This document shows, piece by piece, positions 1-5,859 of a stretch of DNA of 8,718 nucleotides. Made by a program: the position numbers and the translations under genes. The DNA lies in contig JAKAAJ010000048.1 of assembly GCA_021802365.1 (NCBI GenBank), positions 1 to 8,718 on the forward strand. The letters run 5' to 3'. A model generated the notes under the pieces. The model made no database searches. It saw only the letters and a program-made list of their open reading frames with translations, and was not told the origin of the DNA. The DNA comes from Thermoplasmata archaeon. GTDB taxonomy: Archaea; Thermoplasmatota; Thermoplasmata; Thermoplasmatales; Thermoplasmataceae. Every line of letters starts with the position of its first letter. The stretch's first letter is position 1.

Positions 1-929
1 TTTACAATAATCAGAAGGAACGATACATGGAGAGGTATTCCCCAAAGAAGAAGGAGCTGGATGCAAGGGATGTGGTTGCCAGGGCAAATTATGCTGAGAT
101 TCAGGCAGGAAGGGGTACCGAACATGGCGGCGTATACCTTGACATATCATACAAAGGGGCAGAATTTGTTAAACAGAAACTCCCGAGTATGTACCATCAG
201 TTTATGGAATTTGCCGGCATAGATATTACAAAGGAAATGATGGAAGTTGCCCCAACGGTCCATTATCAGATGGGGGGAATCAGAGTAGACCCGGACACAG
301 GAGCAACAAATATACCGGGGCTTTTCGCTGCAGGCGAAGTCGCGTGCGGCCTTCATGGTGCAAACAGGCTTGGTGGGAATTCTCTGGCCGACATTCTTGT
401 CTTTGGCAAGATAGTGGGCGAGGGGGCAACGAAGTTTGCAACATCGGAGAATATGCCCGGTTTTGATGAACAGGAAATAAATGCAGAGATCGAAAGAGTT
501 AAGGGGCTCGTCCATCCGGATGGCCTGAACGCGTACAAGCTGATCGACGAACTCACAACCGCAATGTCAGACAACGTTGGAATAGTAAGGGATCAGGAAC
601 ATCTTGAAATTGCTCTGAAAAAGATCCTCGAGCTTAAGGAGAAATACCCAAGGGTCTCGGCACCGGGAGGACTTAAGTATAACCACGGATTGCTCGCCGC
701 TCTTGAGTTGGGCAATATGCTCATAGCAACAGAAGCTATTGTAAGAAGCGCAATAATGAGGCCCGAGAGCAGAGGCGCACACACAAGAAGAGATTATCCC
801 AAGAAAAATCCGGAATGGTTGAAGAACATAATCTGCTCGAAGGATGGTGATGGCATGAAGTTTGATACTGTGCCAGTTCCGGAAATTCCGGAGGAATTGA
901 AGAAATATGTTAAACCGGAGGTGTACTGA
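1..929 (+). CDS. sdhA: Succinate dehydrogenase/fumarate reductase flavoprotein subunit, C-terminal part (5' truncated)
   Basis: Catalytic flavoprotein of complex II; it interconverts succinate and fumarate and passes electrons to SdhB on the membrane face. The gene enters from the left edge: the frame is open from base 3, and residues before the first in-window ATG (base 27) match the family's GERFMERY region. That ATG is therefore internal, not the start. Visible landmarks are ARDVVAR (bases ~63-83), whose first Arg corresponds to the catalytic proton-shuttle arginine; VHYQMGGI (~258-281), with the substrate-binding His; and [13 protein letters not shown] (348-386), with the second substrate His/Arg pair and FAD contacts. 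The Arg-rich tail [14 protein letters not shown] is typical. The N-terminal FAD domain, including the histidine that binds FAD covalently, lies outside the window. SDH versus fumarate reductase direction cannot be decided from sequence. The last base of the stop is the first base of the sdhB start (TGATG), so translation is probably coupled. Confidence 0.96.
   Translation, partial: YNNQKERYMERYSPKKKELDARDVVARANYAEIQAGRGTEHGGVYLDISYKGAEFVKQKLPSMYHQFMEFAGIDITKEMMEVAPTVHYQMGGIRVDPDTGATNIPGLFAAGEVACGLHGANRLGGNSLADILVFGKIVGEGATKFATSENMPGFDEQEINAEIERVKGLVHPDGLNAYKLIDELTTAMSDNVGIVRDQEHLEIALKKILELKEKYPRVSAPGGLKYNHGLLAALELGNMLIATEAIVRSAIMRPESRGAHTRRDYPKKNPEWLKNIICSKDGDGMKFDTVPVPEIPEELKKYVKPEVY
917..923 (+). 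promoter_or_regulatory. Shine-Dalgarno site for sdhB
   Basis: GGAGGTG lies five bases before the sdhB ATG, inside the last codons of sdhA. It is a near-perfect match to the archaeal 16S anti-SD and fixes the sdhB start. Such sites appear only at operon-internal genes here; free-standing genes lack them. Confidence 0.8.
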
Positions 930-1681
930 TGGATAAAATCAATCTGAAGATCTATAGAAAAGACCCATCAGTTGACGAAAAGGAGCATTATGATACATTT
1001 GAAGTTCCTTACGTCGACGGAATGGTAGTTCTGGATGCGGTCAGATATGTAGAGGAGAATCTTGATACTACACTGGCTATCAGATGGAACTGTAAAGCAG
1101 CAAAATGCGGCTCCTGTTCTGCTGAGATAAACGGCTTCCCGAGGTTAATGTGCAAAACAAGAATTGACAAAGTCGGGTTCAATATTACGGTTAATCCGAT
1201 GGGTGCTTTTCCTCTTATCAAGGATCTTGTAACAGATGTTACAGGAAACTGGGACATACTGAGAAAAATCCCTCCATTCACGCCAAAGGAGCTCGGCCCA
1301 GATCAGCATTTCAGCATGAAGCAGGAGGATGTGGAGCGTTCCAAAGAGTTCAGGCAATGTATAGAATGCTTCCTTTGCCAGGATGTATGCCACGTTGTAA
1401 GAGAGCATTACACGGATTATTTCGGCCCAAGGCACATTGTAAAGGCGGCCTCTCTCGACATGCATCCAATGGATACAATTGACAGATCAACATTCCTGAA
1501 CAAGGAGGGCGGGCTAGGGTACTGTAATATAACAAAATGCTGCCAGGAAGTCTGCCCGGAACATATTGTTATCACGGATAACGCAATAATACAGGAGAAA
1601 GAAAGGGCAGTAGATCTCACATATGATCCGCTGGCTATGCTAATAAAAGGCAGAAGAAAAAAAGAGAAGAGGGTGGTATAA
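929..1681 (+). CDS. sdhB: Succinate dehydrogenase/fumarate reductase iron-sulfur subunit
   Basis: Electron-transfer subunit linking SdhA flavin to the membrane quinone site, 250 residues, normal for the family. The N-terminal ferredoxin-like domain has C55, C60, C63 and C75 (C-x4-C-x2-C-x11-C), the 2Fe-2S ligands. The C-terminal domain has C144-x2-C147-x2-C150-x3-C154, then C199-x5-C205-x3-C209-Pro, enough for one 4Fe-4S and one 3Fe-4S cluster. Two details differ from E. coli SdhB: C154 is followed by His rather than Pro, and an extra cysteine, C204, precedes C205 (KCCQEVCPEH). As I recall, this CNITKCCxEVCPEHI form with a CIECFLCQDVCH motif is characteristic of actinobacterial Sdh1-like enzymes, which agrees with the next gene. 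The start is set by the strong SD and the one-base overlap with sdhA. The C-terminus is Lys/Arg-rich. Confidence 0.97.
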   Translation: MDKINLKIYRKDPSVDEKEHYDTFEVPYVDGMVVLDAVRYVEENLDTTLAIRWNCKAAKCGSCSAEINGFPRLMCKTRIDKVGFNITVNPMGAFPLIKDLVTDVTGNWDILRKIPPFTPKELGPDQHFSMKQEDVERSKEFRQCIECFLCQDVCHVVREHYTDYFGPRHIVKAASLDMHPMDTIDRSTFLNKEGGLGYCNITKCCQEVCPEHIVITDNAIIQEKERAVDLTYDPLAMLIKGRRKKEKRVV

Positions 1682-1711
1682 CTGATAAAAAACAATGATC
1701 AGATTTCCAAG

Positions 1712-2410
1712 ATGAACAAGGCAGTCAACAGCCTTATCCCGCCGGAGTTTTTCAGTGCTAGGTTCATTTCGTTTATTGTGCTCCTTGTTCTGGGAATTTA
1801 CCTCATGACACTTTACCCAATGACAAAACTTGTGACAGGCCTCACAGACCCCTTCTATTCACCCACATTGCTTATTCTGCCTTTAATAGGGCTTTTCAGG
1901 CTAACCTGCTATGCATACAGGAAGGATTATCACAGACATCTCTTCAACCATCCGGTTGCCTGCTCCATTGGATTCAGAGGAGAATTCAAAGGACGCAGTT
2001 ATACCGGAGAAACAAGATTCTTCAGGGTTGAAAACCTCCACAGATGGTTCATGTACTTTTCAGTGGCAATACTTCCATTCTTCTATTATGACATTGCAAT
2101 CTCAATAATCAGGTACCCGGGGTATAACTATGTCATAAGCCTGGGAACAATACTGCTGGTCATAAATACAATACTGGTAACGGTGTACACACTTTCATGC
2201 CATGCCATAAGGCATCTGGTGGGTGGGAACATTGATTGCTACAGCTGCCAGCACTCAATCAGGGGAAAAATATTCAGGGGCCAGAGCAGGATTAACAGGC
2301 ATCATGAGACCTATGCCTGGCTTAGCCTCAGCATGTTCTTCCTTGTGGATCTATTCATAAGATCTGTGGCTGTATGGCATTTCCTGAACCCTGTTCTACT
2401 TCACTGGTGA
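1712..2410 (+). CDS. Sdh1-type succinate dehydrogenase membrane subunit (SdhC-like)
   Basis: Probable membrane anchor and quinone-reducing subunit, 232 residues. Hydrophobic segments at about 17-37, 50-66, 112-131, 141-163 and 204-226 suggest five helices, not the three of classical SdhC or SdhD. Conserved-looking pieces are TCYAYRKDYHR (65-75), YTGETRFFRVENLHRWF (97-113) and YTLSCHAIRHLVGG (159-172). From memory these match the membrane subunit of actinobacterial Sdh1 (CYYYRKAYYR, NIHRYFFY, YTLSCHSCRH). Cys/His candidates for a cofactor are C66, H110, C163, H164 and H168; a CYSC pair (176-179) is extra. The mycobacterial Sdh1 is reported to carry a membrane-embedded Rieske-type cluster instead of haem; assigning that here is inference. 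The start is uncertain: the frame is open right back to the sdhB stop, and ATG 1712 lacks a nearby SD. It could also be called a hypothetical membrane protein of an sdh operon. Confidence 0.82.
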   Translation: MNKAVNSLIPPEFFSARFISFIVLLVLGIYLMTLYPMTKLVTGLTDPFYSPTLLILPLIGLFRLTCYAYRKDYHRHLFNHPVACSIGFRGEFKGRSYTGETRFFRVENLHRWFMYFSVAILPFFYYDIAISIIRYPGYNYVISLGTILLVINTILVTVYTLSCHAIRHLVGGNIDCYSCQHSIRGKIFRGQSRINRHHETYAWLSLSMFFLVDLFIRSVAVWHFLNPVLLHW

Positions 2411-2411
2411 T
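2406..2411 (+). promoter_or_regulatory. Shine-Dalgarno site for the 61-residue membrane protein
   Basis: GGTGAT spans the stop codon of the preceding gene and ends five bases before ATG 2417. It matches the 5' half of the anti-SD complement and supports translation of the small ORF as a real gene coupled to its neighbour. Confidence 0.65.
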
Positions 2412-2416
2412 GTACG

Positions 2417-2602
2417 ATGAAAAATAAAGATCTTGGAAAAATAAGGTACCCGCTTTTCTTTCTTGGATTATTCGTAATAGAAATTGGTGGAGTGCTGTAC
2501 AAGTTTGAACATCTGAAGCCAATAGACATAGTCCCCTTTGCAGTTGTAGGGTTCCTGATATATCTTACAGCTCTGGCAGTACCCTGGGCTCTGAAACATT
2601 GA
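2417..2602 (+). CDS. Small two-helix membrane protein, probable fourth sdh operon product
   Basis: This 61-residue ORF follows the membrane subunit by six bases and has its own SD (GGTGAT), so it is very likely the last gene of the sdh operon. After a short charged N-terminus (MKNKDLGKIR) there is one hydrophobic stretch at about 11-29 (beginning YPLFFLGLF), a polar link (YKFEHLKP) and a second at about 36-57, ending in AVPWALKH. I do not recognise a named family. It has one histidine in the loop and one at the C-terminus, and no cysteines. By position it may be a small anchor or assembly subunit that completes the membrane domain of complex II; SdhD-like would be a positional label only. It is not a degenerate fragment: start, SD, operon spacing and membrane character all fit a functional small protein. 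Confidence 0.75.
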   Translation: MKNKDLGKIRYPLFFLGLFVIEIGGVLYKFEHLKPIDIVPFAVVGFLIYLTALAVPWALKH

Positions 2603-2604
2603 GT

Positions 2605-3111
2605 TCAATCTTCTCCATTTTTCTGTGAGAAATCACCAAGCATCATTTCAATTTCCCTTTCAGGGAGGGGAAAATTTCTCTTTTTAATATTGCTTTCAAG
2701 CAGCATAAGCTCCGAGAGATCATCCGGATAGCCTCCTGAATATACAATTTCAAGAATCTGTGCATTCATAATCATCTTGGAGCAGACAACACAGGGGTGT
2801 GTAGTTACATATATTGTGGAACCTGCTATGCTTACCCCGTGGACAGCGGCCTGGATGATTGCGTTCTGTTCGGCATGAAGCCCGCGGCATAGCTCATGCC
2901 TTTCTCCGGAAGGAACATTAAGGTCGTCCCTGATGCACCCCACAACATCACAATGTACAGTACCAGAAGGGGGGCCGTTGTATCCAGTTGCAAGTACGTT
3001 TTTTCCCTTTACAATAACAGCTCCGACTTTTCTCCTTGTGCAGTTTGCTCTTGAAGCAGCAAGAAATGCCATTCTCATGAAGTACTGATCCCATGAGGGT
3101 TGTGAAGACAT
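2605..3111 (-). CDS. Deoxycytidylate (dCMP) deaminase
   Basis: Zinc enzyme of the cytidine/dCMP deaminase superfamily. It would convert dCMP to dUMP, feeding thymidylate synthesis in the cytoplasm. The 168 residues include the catalytic signature HAEQNAI (H79 zinc ligand, E81 general base) and PCVVC (C107 and C110 zinc ligands). The preceding insert with C24, HCDVVGC (53-59), H72 and C75 resembles the second, structural zinc site of phage T4/ComEB-type dCMP deaminases, which separates it from short cytidine deaminases. TGYNGPPSG (42-50) is a typical substrate-side loop. The ATG at 3111 has no SD, but a TATA-like element is centred about 26 bases upstream, so the mRNA is probably leaderless. 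The gene is convergent with the sdh operon, their stops separated by two bases. A ComEB-like competence label is possible by homology but unlikely here. Confidence 0.93.
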   Translation of the reverse strand: MSSQPSWDQYFMRMAFLAASRANCTRRKVGAVIVKGKNVLATGYNGPPSGTVHCDVVGCIRDDLNVPSGERHELCRGLHAEQNAIIQAAVHGVSIAGSTIYVTTHPCVVCSKMIMNAQILEIVYSGGYPDDLSELMLLESNIKKRNFPLPEREIEMMLGDFSQKNGED

Positions 3112-3131
3112 AGGGAATGTAATTCATTGAC

Positions 3132-3141
3132 TAATTTTAAC
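3132..3141 (-). promoter_or_regulatory. TATA-like element for the dCMP deaminase gene
   Basis: On the minus strand GTTAAAATTA spans -30 to -21 from the ATG, the expected distance if transcription begins at the start codon. A purine-rich TAAAG just upstream could serve as the BRE. Inference from spacing and composition only. Confidence 0.5.
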
Positions 3142-3192
3142 TTTACATGATCTTCAGAGTAATACAGTCTGGAAGTATAACTTGAAAGGAGG

Positions 3193-3222
3193 ATGAATAT
3201 GGATCTTAAAAAAAATATTTAA
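3193..3222 (+). CDS. Possible nine-codon leader ORF (MNMDLKKNI)
   Basis: AAAGGAGGATG (3185-3195) is a textbook SD followed by two in-frame ATGs (3193 and 3199) and a TAA at 3220. From ATG 3199 the SD spacing is six bases, which is ideal; from ATG 3193 the SD would touch the start. The peptide is only seven or nine residues, rich in Lys and Asn, with no recognisable function. It lies in the 197-bp gap between dCMP deaminase and the glycosyltransferase, on the glycosyltransferase strand, about 87 bases before that gene. It may be a regulatory leader peptide, the stub of a lost gene, or a chance purine run. The strong SD is notable because neighbouring free-standing genes lack one. Confidence 0.25.
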   Translation: MNMDLKKNI

Positions 3223-3308
3223 ATAATCTTATGCCTATTTTTAAACTGAACCCTAAATTTTCGTAAAAATTCTTATGGTACTACTCACTCTCCTGTCTGA
3301 CAGAATAA

Positions 3309-4517
3309 ATGCATTTCTTCAATCCTCTATTTTACCTGGTGGCATTCCTTGTACTGCTCTATTTCCCGGTGGCCATATTCCAGCTTATACTGATAATCAA
3401 GGGCTGGACAAAGGGTGAGGACAGCCTTTTTACCAGGATGAAATGGCAGGAGCAGAAACATGTCGTGGTAACACCAATTCTTCAACAGAGGGAATACTTC
3501 TCAAGGAGAAGGGTTATGGCAGTGATATGCACCAATGGCAAAAACCCGAAGATTGTGGACAAAATTACCATGATACTCAGATCATATTCCACTCCTCTGG
3601 AAGTTTACGTGATTAAAGAGGAATATGATAAACACCAGTATCTTGCTGAGGAGATTATAGTTCCTTCAGAGTACACCTGCCCGAACGGTTCAAAACATAA
3701 ACTTCGTGCCCTTGACTATGAGAGCAAATGGCTGATGGAAAGAGGCATATCAAGTGAAACTTACCTGATTCATCTGGACGATGATTCAGTTGTTTCTGAG
3801 GAGTATGTCCAGTATGTTTATCGAATGACAGAGGAGGGTGGCCAGGGCCACCTGAGGCTCAGGGAGCCGGGCATTCACCTTTTTTCAACCCTGGCAGATA
3901 TGACAAGAGTTTCTGACTGCGCTGCCTTCTGCACATACTTCAACAGAAAGGGAAGGCCTATGGCCGTTCATGGAGAGGGCCTTGTTATAAGGGCTGATGT
4001 TGAAGAGAAGATTGGCTGGGATTTTGGAACTTACGGGGCTGACGACATAATTATGAGCCAGCTAATAGTGAAAAATGGATACAGGTTTGGCTATATTCCC
4101 TTTGCAATATTCATAGCTCCCCCAACATCCATCAGAGATTTCTACAAGCAGAGAAGGAGATGGATTGTATCCATGCTCTGGGCAAGAACCTACATTAAAA
4201 AGATCAACAGGAAAATGTTCTACTGGCTCATATACAGGTATGCGATAGGATGGTCAGGTTTCTTTGGTGTTTTCCTTCTCATTCCATCTCTGGTGCTTCA
4301 TTTTCATTTCCCACTCTTCCTTTCAGTCATATCGGGAATAAACACATTCTGCTACTTTGTGTTCTATCAGTACGGTGCAATAAAGACCGGGAAGAAATGG
4401 AGCCCAATTATGCTGGCACTCCAGTTCTTCATAGCATTGTACGAGGGGGGAACTCTATTTTATTCCCTGCTCTATCCGCCAGACAAAAATGTGTTTGATG
4501 TGATAACGAAAGTATGA
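3309..4517 (+). CDS. Membrane-bound family-2 glycosyltransferase (egghead-like)
   Basis: Processive-type GT2 enzyme expected to transfer a sugar from a nucleotide- or lipid-activated donor at the cytoplasmic face of the membrane; substrate unknown. Layout over 402 residues: an N-terminal helix (about 5-31), a cytosolic GT-A domain (about 65-290), then three hydrophobic segments (about 308-332, 335-355, 366-389). Catalytic landmarks are HLDDDS (155-160, metal/nucleotide-binding Asp residues), HGEGLVIRADVE (221-232), GWDFGTYGADD (236-246, candidate catalytic base) and QRRRW (281-285, the Q-x-x-R-W signature). The GWDFG plus HG-x-x-x-x-x-RADVE combination recalls egghead (beta-1,4-mannosyltransferase-like) proteins rather than cellulose synthase. 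Start: a TAA lies in frame directly before the ATG at 3309, so this is the first possible start; no SD. It stands alone between a nucleotide enzyme and haem genes. A role in cell-surface glycan or glycolipid assembly is likely but unproven. Confidence 0.85.
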   Translation: MHFFNPLFYLVAFLVLLYFPVAIFQLILIIKGWTKGEDSLFTRMKWQEQKHVVVTPILQQREYFSRRRVMAVICTNGKNPKIVDKITMILRSYSTPLEVYVIKEEYDKHQYLAEEIIVPSEYTCPNGSKHKLRALDYESKWLMERGISSETYLIHLDDDSVVSEEYVQYVYRMTEEGGQGHLRLREPGIHLFSTLADMTRVSDCAAFCTYFNRKGRPMAVHGEGLVIRADVEEKIGWDFGTYGADDIIMSQLIVKNGYRFGYIPFAIFIAPPTSIRDFYKQRRRWIVSMLWARTYIKKINRKMFYWLIYRYAIGWSGFFGVFLLIPSLVLHFHFPLFLSVISGINTFCYFVFYQYGAIKTGKKWSPIMLALQFFIALYEGGTLFYSLLYPPDKNVFDVITKV

Positions 4518-4550
4518 CTCCATCGGTGGCATTCAGGGATTTCCAAACTG

Positions 4551-4560
4551 TGAAATATTG
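4551..4560 (+). promoter_or_regulatory. TATA-like element for hemL
   Basis: TGAAATATTG is centred about 24 bases before the hemL ATG at 4579. No SD is present in the 61-bp gap after the glycosyltransferase, so a leaderless transcript from this element is the simplest reading. A weak sequence match; the spacing is the main argument. Confidence 0.4.
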
Positions 4561-4578
4561 ATTTCCAATTATCCATAG

Positions 4579-5859
4579 ATGTCGGTACGATCAGAATCGC
4601 TGTTCCGTGAATCAATAGATATATTTCCCTCCGGTGTGAATTCTCCAGTTAGATATTATGGCCCATATCCGGAATTTATTGAAAGGGCCCATGGCCCTTA
4701 TATTGAGGACGTGGACGGAAGAAGATATATTGATTATTGTCTGGGGTTTGGTCCATCAATCCTGGGCCATTCTCCTGAGAATGTGGTCAAGAAGCTAAAG
4801 GAAAAACTGGCAGACGGCTTCATATATGGTGCGCCTACGGAGAATGAATCAAAACTTGGTAAAGTTATCAAAGGAGCAATACCATCAATTGAGAAAATGA
4901 GGTTCACAAACTCAGGTACAGAGGCCACAATGCATGCCATAAGGCTAGCAAGGGCTTTCATGAAGCGTGACATCATAGTGAAATTCGATGGAGCCTATCA
5001 TGGTTCCCATGATTATGTTCTACAGAAGATGGGTAGTGGAGGCCTGACATTTGGGATATCTTCAAGCCCAGGCATACCAGAACAGGTTTCGTCGACTGTT
5101 GTTGTGGGCAAATTCAATGATGAAGAATCAGTCAGAAAGATATTTTCAACTTTCAAAGGGAAAATAGCGGCAGTTATAGTGGAACCTGTTCTTGGGAATG
5201 TGGGTGTAATACCTCCGGCTGGGGGATTCCTTAATTTCCTCGAAGAACAGTGCAGGCAGGATGGCTCTCTCCTGATATTTGACGAAGTAATTACAGGATT
5301 TCGCTTCACATTCGGCGGATATCAGAATTCTATCGGGATCAAGCCGGACATTACGATCCTTGGTAAGATAATCGGAGGAGGTTTGCCAGTTGGCCTCTTC
5401 GGAGGTAGGAGTGATATAATGGATATGATCGCCCCATCCGGGCCTGTATATGAAGGTGGAACGTTTTCAGGAAACCCCCTGACAATGATTGCAGGCTATG
5501 AGACCCTTTCAGAACTAAGGAAGAAAGAATATAGAGATATAGGTGCATACACTGAGAAAATTGCATCTTCTGCGTCAGATTCTGCCAGAAAATATGGAAT
5601 TCAAGTTCAGGTAAACAACACAGGGCCAATGTTCACAATTTTCTTTAACAGAAATAAGGTGGATTCATATGATTCAGCGGCTGAAAGCAATTCTCGTCTT
5701 TTCATGGAATTCTTCAAGACAGCAAAGGATAATGGGATATATCTTCCGCCTTCCCAGTTTGAATCTAATTTCGTCAGCTTTGCACATTGTAAGAATGAAC
5801 TTGAAAAGACAATTGAAGCCTTTGAAGTTTCATTCAGAGAGATTAAGAAGTATCTCTGA
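4579..5859 (+). CDS. hemL: Glutamate-1-semialdehyde 2,1-aminomutase
   Basis: PLP enzyme that converts glutamate-1-semialdehyde to 5-aminolevulinate, the second step of the C5 tetrapyrrole route. The 426 residues match the family length. Landmarks: FPSGVNSPVR near the N-terminus (16-25); NSGTEATMHAIRLAR (111-125), the PLP phosphate-binding turn; DGAYHGSHD (137-145); VEPVLGN (201-207); FDEVITGFR (234-242), whose D235 should pair with the PLP ring nitrogen; LGKIIGGGLPVG (261-272), with K263 the Schiff-base lysine; and GGTFSGNPL. FDGAYHG and IIGGGLPVG mark it as GSA aminomutase rather than an ornithine or GABA aminotransferase. The start is fixed by an in-frame TAG immediately before the ATG; no SD. 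It converges with hemA, which makes its substrate, and the two 3' ends overlap by 17 bp. Confidence 0.97.
   Translation: MSVRSESLFRESIDIFPSGVNSPVRYYGPYPEFIERAHGPYIEDVDGRRYIDYCLGFGPSILGHSPENVVKKLKEKLADGFIYGAPTENESKLGKVIKGAIPSIEKMRFTNSGTEATMHAIRLARAFMKRDIIVKFDGAYHGSHDYVLQKMGSGGLTFGISSSPGIPEQVSSTVVVGKFNDEESVRKIFSTFKGKIAAVIVEPVLGNVGVIPPAGGFLNFLEEQCRQDGSLLIFDEVITGFRFTFGGYQNSIGIKPDITILGKIIGGGLPVGLFGGRSDIMDMIAPSGPVYEGGTFSGNPLTMIAGYETLSELRKKEYRDIGAYTEKIASSASDSARKYGIQVQVNNTGPMFTIFFNRNKVDSYDSAAESNSRLFMEFFKTAKDNGIYLPPSQFESNFVSFAHCKNELEKTIEAFEVSFREIKKYL

Larger units (their letters stand above)
3112..3308. other. AT-rich divergent intergenic region
   Basis: 197 bp between the divergent dCMP deaminase and glycosyltransferase genes. 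It contains the dCMP deaminase TATA-like box, the mini-ORF with strong SD, and a run of AT-rich blocks at 3208-3225, 3235-3245 and 3256-3271. CGTAAAAATTC (3262-3272) or CTTATGGTAC (3272-3281) could serve as the glycosyltransferase TATA element. An 11-base palindrome, CTGTCTGACAG (3293-3303), sits just before the glycosyltransferase ATG. No tRNA or obvious stable RNA fold was seen. Confidence 0.5.

Noticed and set aside
27..29. ATG at 27 as the sdhA start
   Set aside because: The frame continues upstream to the window edge with residues matching the conserved ERYMERY region, so the gene is truncated by the window rather than starting here.
147..784. Minus-strand ORFs across sdhA
   Set aside because: Shadows of the conserved sdhA frame.
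1009..1695. Minus-strand ORFs of 61-106 codons across sdhB
   Set aside because: Antisense shadows in three frames of the conserved sdhB; no plausible product.
3202..3272. A/T-rich runs as a possible CRISPR leader or origin element
   Set aside because: No spaced direct repeats, no cas genes and no origin-type repeated boxes; better read as promoter sequence.
5013..5629. Minus-strand ORFs of about 92-98 codons inside hemL
   Set aside because: Antisense to a complete, motif-rich hemL with no independent support.
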